A stretch of DNA of 64,000 bases, taken from Glandiceps talaboti. Taxonomy: Eukaryota; Hemichordata; Enteropneusta; Spengelidae. How positions within the stretch are numbered: the first letter of the stretch is position 1; every line of letters starts with the position of its first letter. This document shows positions 10,961-22,930 of this stretch, in pieces. The stretch covers positions 23,968,464-24,032,463 of the forward strand of contig NC_135559.1 in assembly GCF_964340395.1 (NCBI RefSeq), written 5' to 3'. Made by a program: the position numbers and the translations under genes. The notes below the pieces were generated by a model, which had not been told where the DNA came from, searched no databases, and was given only the letters and a program-made list of their open reading frames with translations.

Positions 10961-11608
10961 TCCCTTGGCAACCGTACCATTATAGTGGTGACCTCCATGG
11001 TGTATTCAAGGTTAAAATTGTAATGGAACAGCACAAATCATACAGACTAAGGTAACAAAGATGAAATATTACAGATAATGTGTCACACCAGCTGATGACA
11101 GGAATAAGGTTGTGTCCATACACGTGTGTTAGACTTTTGTCAGAAATTCCACACTTTTGTAATCTGACTTTTGTTCCAATTTTGAATGTTTGTTGATACA
11201 TTAAACAGAATGTACAGTGATAGTTTTGGAATTGAGAACTTAAGATACAGCTTTGTAGTCATGGTGATCGGCTGTCATCATTTGTGGTGTTTACATATAA
11301 TACAATATGAATTAATCATGAGATTCATCAGACATTTGGATAACAAAGGAAATGTTGCAGTACCAGTGAGATTTTCACATTATTCTAAATACACTAAGTC
11401 TTCTGTTGTGAGATATAAGAAACCAGACAATGAACCAGTTTCGTGAATGTGCATGCAAGAATTAGTTGATCAAATGAATTCCCAAAACTGACGAAATTTC
11501 TAATGTTTTACAGTTCTATAGTATTTGGTAAGTTTAATGATGTTCCTTCTTTTTGAAATCCTGTCAATGACATTTGTATCTGAAAAAAATGATGATGAAC
11601 ACTTTTAC
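10961..11608. other. Unique sequence without recognised features
   Basis: Small open frames are present on both strands, but none has recognisable protein features or splice context. Confidence 0.4.
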
Positions 11609-12650
11609 TTTAAAGTTCCAACTCAGTCCAAGGGCTTGAGGCAACAATTCTGGTGTCTATAACAATATTGAATAACGCCGTGAATATAGACAACATCAAC
11701 AAGTTCCGTCAAGTTCTTGTTTATAATTATTTCAGTATCTTGAATCGCTAATTAATATCTAATTATAATACGCAGAGAAATACATATATTTAACTCGATC
11801 GAATTGCGCTGGAATACAAATAGAATGTACGGGACGCTGCGCTGTGGAGTGTACCGATTGAATAGCGCCATTAACGGTCATAGTATTTCCTTCTCTGTCT
11901 TATCGCGAGATCGAATGATTCGAATCTTGGAATTTGAAAATTCAACCTCCACGAGCTCAGCATTCGCTCAATTTGCTCAATTTGCTCATTTGCTAAAAAA
12001 GGACGGGTAGGACACTTTGGTGTTCTTTTTCGTCGTATGCGTGAAACCACATCGCCCTCATTCACGGACGCATTTTGTTTCGGGCAAACCTACGAGCATT
12101 TGTTTACTCAGTCAAATGATGTTGTTACGTTTTGTCTTTCATTCAAAGATATATTTTGAAGAGACACAGATATGACGACTAATGTTTAATGATTATTTTT
12201 ACGTAATTTTATGAAAATAATATAGACCGGAATCGACTGTGTGTACGAGCCTACCGTAACTCTACGGCACCAAATATTGATTAAACCAAGATATTATCAA
12301 TTGTGTTTTTGTTTATATCCCTCGCAAAAGACGCACCGTTTCGGAGCTTCAGTTCATATAATATGCTGTTTCGGCAATCTGTTTTACTGTCCCGCAAACG
12401 CCACAAAGTACTGCAACATGCGAAATATATATCTCACCACAAGAGGGCAGCAGGTGGTATCAAGCTTCGAGAGAAAATTCATATGTCACATGTTCGATTT
12501 GAAGCGTCCTGATTGGTTTATTCGATGTCGTGTCCTACCCCTCTGTATTACAAGTTTAAGCAAGGAATACATTTGAGCTCGAGCACGCCAAGCAGCAGTC
12601 TTCATCTGGACATGTACTTTAAAGTTCCAACTCAGTCTTCATCTGGACAT
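11609..12650. promoter_or_regulatory. CpG-richer kilobase flanked by direct repeats; possible regulatory island or insertion
   Basis: Compared with its CpG-poor surroundings this stretch is visibly rich in CG dinucleotides (for example around 11800-11930 and 12000-12080). It carries an inverted CCAAT box (TGATTGG near 12512) and a CTCF-like motif at 12437. The segment TACTTTAAAGTTCCAACTCA occurs at both edges, near 11606 and 12614. No exon was found in it. It might be an unmethylated promoter or insulator, or the body of an unrecognised insertion with target duplications. Confidence 0.35.
12437..12450 (+). promoter_or_regulatory. CTCF-core-like motif
   Basis: CCACAAGAGGGCAG, followed by CAGGTGG, fits the bilaterian CTCF core (CCASYAGRKGGCRS) at all but one position. 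It sits in the CpG-richer segment. Single motifs occur by chance, so this is only a candidate. Confidence 0.4.
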
Positions 12651-13419
12651 GTACAAATATTGTGTTGTCTGAGAGGTTAATATTACTCTAAAAGGTTTTC
12701 ATGCTTTCAGTGAATATGACATGTAATTATCGAAAGTAGTGAGAGAAAACTAATAGAAAGATAATCACACATTTGAATGACATTGAAAGGATATTTAATA
12801 ATTTCGTAATATTTTTACATTTCCATGAAACTGCTGCCAGCTTTGTGATAACCTCTATCATTACAACACAAAGCTTTCTGAATCAAAAGAGTCTCATCTT
12901 ACTTTATGTCCCAGCAAGGCTCTATTTTGTTCAGTATTTCAATATCGATTGATTGTACAATGTTGCAAAGTTTAGTGAAAAGAATAATAGTTTTTTTTCA
13001 GACCTAGAAGACAGTGAACTGGTAAGTGCCCTGCTGACACACATCATAGACCCATCAATAGCACAAATGTTTAGTAAAATGTACAGATTATAATTGTAAA
13101 TGTTTTAAAATCAGTCTCTATATATTACACAGAATACTTACAGAATGACAGAGTTAGCAGTCCATATTTACTGAAATGTAACCCATTCACTTTGTTATCA
13201 TCTGCCAGAATGTGCATAATTCCGGTTCTACATTACATGTTATTCTATTTGTCAATCAATACCTACACCTGCTGACTATGGAACGTAATAAACCAATCGG
13301 CAATAGGTTTATAAAACAAAATTTAAGTCGCGCATTGATACAGTGTGAGATCGATTTGTTCTCACATTGGCTGTCCCACACTCTCAGCTTGCAGGAATGT
13401 TAGAAGTTATAATCTTACT
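12651..13419. other. Unique AT-rich sequence
   Basis: No confident gene. A possible 20-base micro-exon (13002-13021) lies between a TTTTTTTTCAG acceptor and a GTAAGT donor; see findings. Confidence 0.4.
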
Positions 13420-13421
13420 GT

Positions 13422-13497
<76 letters not shown>

Positions 13498-13965
13498 GTT
13501 TAAGAAAAGAAACAACTTACAGTCAAAAACTGGTGGACCGATTGCTTTGATTTTTGGTGGTCATGTTACTTTGGGTGCCTAGTTGGGAAACTGTTCAAAT
13601 GAAAATGATCGCATCAGAGATGTGCATTTTGGGTCAAAAAATGTGATTTTTGGTCAAAAAGTTAAACTCAAAACTCCAGGGCAGATTGACCTGAAATTTG
13701 CTGGGAACGTTCTTAGGGGTGAGTAAATTAAGATTTGTTTATGACATGATGATTCCATCAGTAATATGCAAATTAGGGCTAAAATGTGTCTTTTTGGTCA
13801 AAAACCTGTAATTCCAAAACTACTCAGCAGATTGGGCTGAAATTTGACGGGGATGCATCTGTGAGTGTATAGATGAAGGTACATTAAGCATATAATGATC
13901 TCATCAGTCATATGCAAATTAGGTGTAAAAATGTGAATTTGTTTAAAAAGTGAATCAATTTGAAT
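13420..13965 (+). mobile_element. Family-1 dispersed repeat, copy b (left part)
   Basis: After the TG tract the core subrepeats follow in order: CAAAAACTGGTGGACCGATT, GGGCAGATTGACCTGAAATT, CAGCAGATTGGGCTGAAATT. Each subrepeat ends in a 'TATGCAAATTAGG' box. The copy is interrupted at about 13966 by the segment with TATA and AATAAA signals and by the 55-bp array. It resumes at 15170. Confidence 0.75.
13423..13494 (+). repeat. (TG)n microsatellite
   Basis: About 36 uninterrupted TG units at the left end of a family-1 copy. Confidence 0.97.
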
Positions 13966-14290
13966 TGAATTGAAATATACACTGAGCTTGAGTCAAATTT
14001 AGGATCCTGAATGCACTCATCATAACCAATCAAGTTAAGTCAAATTAGTTAGTTACAAATTCAAACAATCTTTTACTAACTAATCACTTCTCTTCATAAT
14101 TGACCAATCATACAAAGGTCAATACCAAATTCGTGCCAATATGTATGGAATGTAGGAAACCTATATAAACCCTTATTTCTGTGTGATCTGTAGGAGTTTT
14201 GTTAGATGTCAATAAAGTACGAGTAGCTGTTCTTATAGTACTTGGTTGTGTGTTGACATCATTCCTTTCCAGAACCTGTTTCTAAACAAT
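13966..14290 (+). other. Inserted segment with TATA box and polyadenylation signal (possible solo LTR or retroposed promoter)
   Basis: This stretch splits a family-1 copy. It holds TATATAAA at 14162-14169 and AATAAA at 14211-14216, about 45 bases apart. It ends near TTGTGTGTTGACATCA. The close spacing of a core promoter and a poly(A) signal is typical of long terminal repeats. No target duplication or matching second LTR was found, so the assignment is weak. Confidence 0.25.
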
Positions 14291-14298
14291 TGACTTAT

Positions 14299-15128
14299 CC
14301 CACATAATAAGTTTTGTATCGATCTATAAGAAAGTATTAAGAGATATGGTGAAACTACATAATAAGTTTTGTATTGATCTATAAGAAAGCATTAAGAGAT
14401 ATGGTGAAACTACATAATAAGTTTTGTATTGATCTATAAGAAAGCTATAAGAGATATGGTGAAACTACATAATAAGTTTTGTATCGATCTATAAGAAAGC
14501 TATAAGAGATATGGTGAAACTACATAATAAGTTTTGTATCGATCTATAAGAAAGCATTAAGAGATATGGTGAAACTACATAATAAGTTTTGTATCGATCT
14601 ATAAGAAAGCTATAAGAGATATGGTGAAACTACATAATAAGTTTTGTATTGATCTATAAGAAAGCTATAAGAGATATGGTGAAACTACATAATAAGTTTT
14701 GTATCGATCTATAAGAAAGCTATAAGAGATATGGTGAAACTACATAATAAGTTTTGTATTGATCTATAAGAAAGCTATAAGAGATATGGTGAAACTACAT
14801 AATAAGTTTTGTATTGATCTATAAGAAAGCTATAAGAGATATGGTGAAACTACATAATAAGTTTTGTATTGATCTATAAGAAAGCTATAAGAGATATGGT
14901 GAAACTATATAATAAGTTTTGTATTGATCTATAAGAAAGCTATAAGAGATATGGTGAAACTACATAATAAGTTTTGTATTGATCTATAAGAAAGCTATAA
15001 GAGATATGGTGAAACTATATAATAAGTTTTGTATTGATCTATAAGAAAGCTATAAGAGATATGGTGAAACTATATAATAAGTTTTGTATTGATCTATAAG
15101 AAAGCTATAAGAGATATGGTGAAACTAC
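14299..15128 (+). repeat. 55-bp minisatellite, about 15 copies
   Basis: Units contain ACATAATAAGTTTTGTAT, then GATCTATAAGAAAGC, then AAGAGATATGGTGAAAC. They are very homogeneous; variation is mostly TATC/TATT and TACATA/TATATA. Recent expansion is likely. The array sits within the family-1 copy. Confidence 0.96.
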
Positions 15129-15149
15129 ATTAGCAAGTTTTTAAAATAT

Positions 15150-15626
15150 CATTTTTAGCACAACTGAACACAGAGTTTGGTTAAAAATCATTCAGTTGGA
15201 AACTACTGGGCAGATTAGGCTGAAATTTAATTGTATCTACGGGTGACATTTGAATGTACATGTATTTAGGAGTGTGTAGATGAAGAGCTATTCAGCACAT
15301 GATGATCTCATCAATGATATGCAAAGTAAGTGTGCAAATGTGAATTTTGGTCAAAACATTACACCTACCAGGTGAATGGACTGAAATTTGGTGGGGATAT
15401 TTTTCAAAATGTTATTCTGTAGAAGTTAGTATAATAATGTTTAATGCTTATACAAGTTGCCCTAATAATGACTACATTATTAGCAACAACCAAATGCAGA
15501 TGTATTTGCAAAGATGATAATTTGTTTGGGTATGGAAGTGAGTAAACATTCAAACAATGTCAGCAAATATGCCAGGTATCAACAGGTCTGGATAGGCAGA
15601 TGGATAAACATTCAACAAATGAATAT
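15150..15626 (+). mobile_element. Family-1 copy b, continuation and tail
   Basis: Includes TTTTTAGCACAACTGAAC at about 15151, GGGCAGATTAGGCTGAAATT, ATGATCTCATCAATGATATG, and the tail region with TAGCAACAACCAAATG. This tail leads straight into the 42-bp array. Confidence 0.6.
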
Positions 15627-18270
15627 ATACCTAGTAGTAAAAGTGAACTGTATGTGTAGCAACTAAACCATGTCAATAGTAAAAGTGAACTGTATGCCTA
15701 GCAACAAAACCATGTCAATAGTAAAAGTGAACTGTATGCCTAGTAAATAAACCATGTCAATAGTAAAAGTTAAATGTATGCATAGCAACTAAACCATGTC
15801 AATAGTAAAAGTGAAATGTATGCCTAGCAACTAAACCATGTCAATAGTAAAAGTGAACTGTATGCATAGCAGCTAAACCATGTCAGTAGTAAAATTTAAA
15901 TGTATGCCTAGCAACTAAACCATGTCAATAGTAAAAGTGAAATGTACCGATATGCCTAGCAACTAAACCATGTAACTATTTAAAAGTGAACTGTATGCAT
16001 AACAACTAAACCATGTCAGTAGTAAAAGTGAAATGTATGCCTAGCAACTAAACCATGTCAATAGTAAAAGTGAAATGTATGCCTAGCAACTAAACCATGT
16101 CAATAGTAAAAGTGAAATGTATGCCTAGCAACTAAACCATGTCAATAGTAAAAGTGAACTGTATGCGTAGCAACTAAACCATGTCAATAGTAAAAGTGAA
16201 ATGTATGCCTAGCAACTAAACCATGTCAATAGTAAAAGTGAAATGTATGCCTAGCAACTAAACCATGTCAATAGTAAAAGTGAAATGTATGCCTAGCAAC
16301 TAAACCATGTCAGTAGTAAAAGTGAAATGTATGCCTAGCAACTAAACCATGTCAATAGTAAAAGTGAAATGTACCGGTATGCCTAGCAACTAAACCATGT
16401 AACTATTTAAAAGTGAACTGTATGCCTAGCAACTAAACCATGTCAGTAGTAAAAGTGAACTGTATGCATAGCAACTAAACCATGTCAATAGTAAAAGTGA
16501 ACTGTATGCCTAGCAACTAAACCATGTCAATAGTAAAAGTGAACTGTATGCCTAGCAACTAAACCATGTCAATAGTAAAAGTGAAATGTATGCCTAGCAA
16601 CTAAACCATGTCAATAGTAAAAGTGAACTGTATGCGTAGCAACTAAACCATGTCAATAGTAAAAGTGAAATGTATGCCTAGCAACTAAACCATGTCAATA
16701 GTAAAAGTGAACTGTATGCGTAGCAACTAAACCATGTCAATAGTAAAAGTGAAATGTATGCCTAGCAACTAAACCATGTCAATAGTAAAAGTGAACTGTA
16801 TGCGTAGCAACTAAACCATGTCAATAGTAAAATTTAAATGTATGCCTAGCAACTAAACCATGTCAATAGTAAAAGTGAAATGTATGCCTAGAAAATAAAC
16901 CATGTCAATAGTAAAAGTGAAATGTATGCCTAGCAACTAAACCATGTCAGTAGTAAAATTTAAATGTATGCCTAGCAACTAAACCATGTCAATAGTAAAA
17001 GTGAAATGTATGCCTAGCAACTAAAACATATCAGTAGTAAAAGTGAACTGTATGCCTAGCAACTAAACCATGCCAATAGTAAAAGTGAACTGTATGCATA
17101 GCAACTAAACCATGTCAGTAGTAAAATTTAAATGTATGCCTAGCAACTAAACCATGTCAATAGTAAAAGTGAAATGTACCGGTATGCCTAGCAACTAAAC
17201 CATGTAACTATTTAAAAGTGAACTGTATGCATAGCAACTAAACCATGTCAGTAGTAAAATTTAAATGTATGTCTAGCAACTAAACCATGTCAATAGTAAA
17301 AGTGAACTGTATGCATAGCAACTAAACCATGTCAGTAGTAAAAGTGAACTGTATGCCTAGCAACTAAACCATGTCAATAGTAAAAGTGAACTGTATGCAT
17401 AGCAACTAAACCATGTCAGTAGTAAAATTTAAATGTATGCCTAGCAACTAAACCATGTCAATAGTAAAAGTGAAATGTATGCATAGCAACTAAACCATGT
17501 CAATAGTAAAAGTGAAATGTATGCCTAGCAACTAAACCATGTCAATAGTAAAAGTGAAATGTATGCATAGCAACTAAACCATGTCAATAGTAAAAGTGAA
17601 ATGTATGCCTAGCAACTAAACCATGTAACTATTTAAAAGTGAAATGTATGCATAGCAACTAAACCATGTCAGTAGTAAAAGTGAAATGTATGCCTAGCAA
17701 CTAAACCATGTCAATAGTAAAAGTGAAATGTATGCCTAGCAACTAAACCATGTCAATAGTAAAAGTGAAATGTATGCCTAGCAACTAAACCATGTCAATA
17801 GTAAAAGTGAACTGTATGCATAGCAACTAAACCATGTCAGTAGTAAAAGTGAAATGTATGCCTAGCAACTAAACCATGTCAATAGTAAAAGTGAAATGTA
17901 TGCCTAGCAACTAAACCATGTCAATAGTAAAAGTGAACTGTATGCATAGCAACTAAACCATGTCAGTAGTAAAATTTAAATGTATGCCTAGCAACTAAAC
18001 CATGTCAATAGTAAAAGTGAAATGTACCGGTATGCCTAGCAACTAAACCATGTAACTATTTAAAAGTGAAATGTATGCCTAGCAACTAAACCATGTCAAT
18101 AGTAAAAGTGAAATGTATGCCTAGCAACTAAACCATGTCAATAGTAAAAGTGAACTGTATGCATAGCAACTAAACCATGTAACTATTTAAAAGTGAACTG
18201 TATGCCTAGCAACTAAACCATGTCAGTAGTAAAATTTAAATGTATGTCTAGCAACTAAACCATGCCTATA
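15627..18270 (+). repeat. 42-bp satellite array, about 63 copies
   Basis: The unit reads AGTAAAAGTGAAATGTATG then CCTAGCAACTAAACCATGTC then AAT. Longer variants contain CCGGTATGCC and AACTATTTAAAAG. The segment CCTAGCAAC...ACCATG...ATAG is the family-1 tail motif (for example at 24950 and 50838), so the array appears to have grown out of that tail. Non-coding. Confidence 0.95.
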
Positions 18271-18374
18271 GCAAGTTTGACACACACATCCAGATGTTAG
18301 AAAACAGGTTGTTTAATGGAAATAAAATAATACTGAGCAATAACACAAGACACAAATAACAAAGACAAAGGTAA

Positions 18375-19060
18375 CTACATGCCAAATAAATCTAGCATAA
18401 ACAAAAACCACTTTGGGCAGAGGGCACTACTGATCTGGTCAATGGCAAGGTGGGTGAGTATGAATTGTGGTGCAAGTTGTGGCGAGTTGGGGCCTGTTAG
18501 AGGCCGAGTGATGCCAGTTGGAGGCAAATGGGGGCAGAAGTATAAAGTATGGTCCCCAAGACTGAGGGGTGGAAATGCCATGACCAGACCAAAGTACCCC
18601 CATGAGATGAGAGGTAGAATTTGGAATTTGTCCGAATTTGTAGGGGCAGTGCCTGATGTGGTGAGGAGATTGGGGTCACTATGCCCATTGTTCGTGTTGT
18701 TGGTATTATCGCCTAGAGTGGTGTGTGGTGTCCCATGGCAGTCGTTGCTGGCTGGCGGGGTCGTAGTCAGAGTACCGCGTGCCGGTGAATTGGCAAGGGC
18801 TGACGACAGTCGGTCGATGCATTGCCTCAATTCGGCGAAGTCAGTAGTTAGCATGTATTCAGTCGATGGATGATCGTTGCCTGTTGACAGGTCCAAACTG
18901 TAGTTGTTGTGGGCAGTTTGTGGTGGCGTTTGGGCACTCGCCGTTCCTGTGGCATGCATGATGTCTCGAGCGAGTCTACCCCTGTCTGGGAACGGGTAAC
19001 TGGATGTCGTGGCTGCCTGGCAAAGCTAGTGTGAGGTGTCGTTTTTCTGCTTCGTGGCAT
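18375..19060 (-). pseudogene. Gag-like retroelement ORF remnant, frameshifted
   Basis: This is a CpG-richer, GC-richer island between satellites. Two overlapping minus-strand frames look like one broken gene. The upstream frame (19060 to about 18950) begins MPRSRKTTPHTSFARQP and includes PVTRSQTGVDSL. The downstream frame (18959-18375) is Thr/Pro/Asn-rich, then shows FAELRQCIDRLSSAL, a possible helix, and a hydrophobic stretch near LPLISWGYFGLV. A basic start with a TRSQ motif and low-complexity linker resembles retrotransposon gag proteins, but no zinc knuckle or downstream pol was found. Unclassified; the frames join only if a frameshift is assumed. Confidence 0.35.
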
Positions 19061-19422
19061 GTTGATTCCTTCAATGGTATATTGAAGGAAACGAAATAAG
19101 TGTAGAGAAGTGTACTACAGCTGTGATGGTAGTGAATTCTTGTGAAAGAATGAGGTGATAGGAAATGAATGTGTGACTGGTGTGGTCTGTAAACAGAGGT
19201 TATGTAATTGCTAGGTGTACCTTCCTGTGTTGTCAAACACTTATTTAACAAGTTAAATATTGTATTTGAAAAATTGACCTATAATCACCTAGCAACTAGG
19301 TACTGCCCCTAACAACAGTAAAATAATGGTGTTTTTGCACAGGTAACAACAGGACTGGATCGACATATGGAAACATCTTTTTAAATAACACAAACTTTAC
19401 ACTAGTCAACCATTTGTGTAGT
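19061..19422. other. Spacer; possible leader of the gag-like remnant
   Basis: No gene recognised. The first part lies directly upstream of the minus-strand gag-like start. Confidence 0.35.
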
Positions 19423-19536
19423 CTGTAAGGTACGCCGTGATGGTGCGCCCTCAAACATCGGCCAACCCCTAACAATAATGAGGTCATTATGTGAGAGGAG
19501 GCCGGTGAGGGCGAAACGTCACAACGTATCTTACAG
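19423..19536. repeat. 114-bp imperfect palindrome (foldback or MITE-like)
   Basis: The left arm runs CTGTAAGGTACGCCGTGAT then GCGCCCTC then CGGCC. The right arm reads GGCC-GGTGAGGGCG then AAACGTCACAACGTATC then TTACAG, and is its reverse complement with a few changes. Arms are about 37-41 bp around a ~35-base loop. It is CpG-richer than its surroundings, so it is likely an inserted element. Confidence 0.6.
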
Positions 19537-20344
19537 TCTACCATTTGTGCTGTTTGCACACAAAAAAAGCAATCTTGTACTTTCATTTCCAACCTTATAC
19601 GTAAGGCAGTTCATCTAAAAGCTTCAGAAAAGATAAAGGTTGTCTTTAATGATTTTAACAGGAAATTTTCTTCAACTATAGTCATACATGACAGTTGTTG
19701 GCATGGCAATGATATGACATATCCATTGACATGACAACCATTGATACTATACAAAGTCAATGTACTGAACCAAGAATTAAATATACTTCTAAATTTCTTT
19801 TGATGTGCATTCATGTCCTAAATGGTATTTTTGCATGGGTGAATTTTTAGTGTATTACATGTATTCTGACTGTGTTGAATCTCTCAATGTGATCTGAATA
19901 TAAATGAACTCATAAAGCATACTTTACTGAAGGGTAAATAATGAGAAATGTTCAACTCAATCCACACACTATCTCATCAAAGCTTACAATACCGTTGGGA
20001 CTATTGCACTAACAAATAGTCTTTATTTTATAAAATGGACATTGTCAAGTACTCTTTTAAAAATGTTGATGACTAAATTATACTAATATAGTGAGGTATG
20101 TGAGCATGAAAGCTAGCACACACAGGATAATTCATTGTTCTAAAACCACCATCGTCGCAAACGTACGGCCTGTTTTACGGCAACGTTCTTAACGAGCCTC
20201 CCACAGGATAATAACTCTGGTTTGCAAGAATGTAAAACCACTAGTCTCTCTCTTTACGGCAATGCTTAACAGACACCAAAGGTAGAGGCAACATTGCATT
20301 GGCAGAAAATATGCTCTGGCGCGCGAGAATGAGGTTAATTGTGT
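19537..20344. other. Unique sequence
   Basis: No gene recognised; open frames here are short and uncharacteristic. Confidence 0.4.
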
Positions 20345-20768
20345 ATGTAAGGAGTTATTTACATGGCTAATGGTTTGGGAAGGAGTTATTTACATGGCCA
20401 ATAGTTTGGGAAGGAGTTATTGACATGGCTAATGGTTTGTGCAGGAGTTATTTACATGGCCAATGGTTTGGGAAGGAGTTATTTACACATGGCTAATGGT
20501 TTGGGAAGGAGTTATTTACATGGCTAATGGTTTGGGAAGGAGTTATTTACATGTACATGGCCAATGGTTTGGGAAGGAGTTATTTACATGGCTAATGGTT
20601 TGGGAAGGAGTTATTTACATGTACATGGCTAATGGTTTGGGAAGGAGTTATTTACATGGCCAGTGGTTTGGGAAGGGGTTATTTACATGGTCAATAGTTT
20701 GGGAAGGACTTATTTACATGGCCAATGGTTTGGGAAGGAGTTATTTACATGGCTAATGGTTTGGGAGG
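20345..20768 (+). repeat. 31-bp minisatellite, about 13 copies
   Basis: Units contain GGAGTTATTTACATGGC then AATGGTTTGGGAA; some carry a 6-bp ACATGT insertion. A 105-residue frame through it (20439-20756) is an artefact of the repeat. Confidence 0.95.
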
Positions 20769-21078
20769 GAATAATGAGGTCATTATAGCCCTGTCTATCT
20801 ATACATAATGAGGTCATTACAGACCTGTATCTATCTAAAATATTGAGGTCATTACAGCCCTGTCTATCTAAACATGATAAGATCATTACAGCCCTGTCTA
20901 ACTAAACATAATGAGGTCATTACAGCCCTGTCTATCTAAACATAATAAGGTCATTACAGCCCTGTATCTATCTAAACATAATAAGGTCATTACAGCCCTG
21001 TCTATCTAAACATAATAAGGTCATTACAGTCCTGTATCTATGTAAACATAATAAGGTCATTGCAGTCCTGTCTATTTA
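20769..21078 (+). repeat. 34-36-bp minisatellite, about 9 copies
   Basis: Units contain AACATAATGAGGTCATTACA then GCCCTGTCTATCT. The array directly follows the 31-bp array. Confidence 0.92.
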
Positions 21079-21849
21079 AACATGATGATGTTGTTTCAGA
21101 GCATAATGAAGTTATTTTTTCACAGTCCTGCAGTGTTTCTCTAAACATAATGAAGTTGGTGCAGACCTTAGAGTAAACTGTTAGCCATTCATTTATTTGA
21201 CATTAGGATGAATGGTGAATTGTGACGTGAAAGTCAATCTAGTAATTCACTAACAGTAATATTTGATAGTATACCAGGGGTTAGCATGTCATACACTAAA
21301 TCATATCAAAATAGACTGAAGAAATAGGGATAAAAAAGTTATTTGATATAAATTGCCAATTTGATTGAGAAGAATTAATATACAAATGACAAAATGAATG
21401 AATCCATTACAAAGGAGACAAGATAATATGATGGTTATCATAGCGTACATGTACTCATATACAGTCTGTAAGTGTGGCGCAATAGAGTAACAGCTGTTTG
21501 GCCAATTAGATTGTCTTTTGTTAGGATTTGCACACTGTACAGAGATTACAACCAAGCCAAGCTTTTGAAAATATTGTTCACTCTTTTAATTCTCACATCA
21601 CGAAGCTGCTTATACAGAAAGTACAATAGAACATACATTGTATTATAAATATGTGAATATATAGGACTCAGCAGATGCAACACTATGGGCACACCTCAAC
21701 AGCAGTGGCACTGTTGCTTTATTTCAAGGTTTAACGAGAGTGCCACTGTTACAGTCTGACTACAGGGATGATGTATTTTGGAACTCTAAAAGGCAAAACT
21801 TTTTTAACACAGGTCTGATGTGTTTTGTAGAATTCTACTAGACAGAAAA
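21079..21849. other. Unique sequence
   Basis: Nothing recognised apart from AT-rich DNA. Confidence 0.4.
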
Positions 21850-22265
21850 TAAAATAGAATATAGAACTCAGGGATCTTGATAAAATAGAACACTTTAAAA
21901 CTCAGCAGAGGTCTTGATAAAATAGAACACTTTAAAACTCAGGTCTTGATAAAATAGAACACTTTAAAACTCAGGGATCTTGATAAAATAGAACACTTTA
22001 AAACTCAGCAGAGGTCTTGATAAAATAGAACACTTTAAAACTCAGGTCTTGATAAAATAGAACACTTTAAAACTCAGAGGTCTTGATATAATGGTACACT
22101 TTAAAACTCAGAGGTCTTGATATAATGGTACACTTTAAAACTCAGAGGTCTTGATAAAATAGAACACTTCAAAACTCAGCAGAGGTCTTGATAAAATAGA
22201 ACTCTTTAAAACTCAGAGGTCTTGATAAAATAGAACACTTCAAAACTCAGCAGAGGTCTTGATAA
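21850..22265 (+). repeat. Irregular ~34-bp minisatellite, about 12 copies
   Basis: Units contain AACTCAG(AGG)TCTTGAT and AAAATAGAACACTTTAA, with 31-40 bp length variants. Confidence 0.92.
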
Positions 22266-22469
22266 AATAGAGATTTAGTGCAATTGAAATGTAGATGGAC
22301 TTTACAAAAGACTTTTGAATAGTTGTATTTGCAGCTACTATTTTAGTCCTCAGTACGCTGTCCATGTACAAATTGTACTTTTCCATGTCCACAAGTATGT
22401 TAAATGTAATCTTTTTAGGAGACAGATGAGAAAGATATAATAACACTATATACTTGTCTTGGGACCATT

Positions 22470-22522
22470 TTTACCAAGCCTGCAACTGAACTGATAAGGT
22501 TCAGTAGTGCTATAGGCATGGC

Positions 22523-22606
<84 letters not shown>

Positions 22607-22930
22607 CGACTTAAAGTCAAAAACCGCTGGACAGATTGCCATGATATTTGGTGGGTGTATTTACCTTCGGTGTCTAGTTGGGAAAATGTTCAAATCAAAA
22701 AGATCTTACCATTGACGTTTGATTCTGGTCAAAAAACTTAAACTCAAAAACTACTGGGCAGATTGGTCTGAAATTTGGTGGGAACATTCTTAGGGGTGTT
22801 TAGATTAAGAATTGTTCTTGACACGATGATTCCATCAGTGATGTACAAATTAGGGCTAGAAATTGGTCAAAAATCTTTAATTCCAAAACTACTAAGCAGA
22901 TTGGGCTGAAATTTAATGGGATGCACATCA
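22470..22930 (+). mobile_element. Family-1 dispersed repeat, copy c
   Basis: The left-end hairpin AACTGATAAGGTTCAGTAG leads into a long (TG)n tract and then core subrepeats: AAACCGCTGGACAGATTGCC, CTGGGCAGATTGGTCTG, CTAAGCAGATTGGGCTGAAA. The tail is missing. Confidence 0.78.
22527..22603 (+). repeat. (TG)n microsatellite
   Basis: Pure TG tract of about 38 units inside family-1 copy c. Confidence 0.97.

Noticed and set aside
11930-11945. GATTCGAATC-like T-loop suggesting a tRNA
   Set aside because: No acceptor stem, D-arm or anticodon arm can be built around it.
12241-12576. 111-residue frame in the CpG-richer kilobase
   Set aside because: No homology-like motif and no splice signals that fit; composition alone does not make a gene.
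18379-18873. 164-residue plus-strand frame in the gag-like island
   Set aside because: Antisense to the more gag-like minus-strand frames; no recognisable domain on this strand.
20439-20756. 105-residue frame rich in GKELFTWLMVWEG
   Set aside because: Generated by the 31-bp array; no domain, no splice context.
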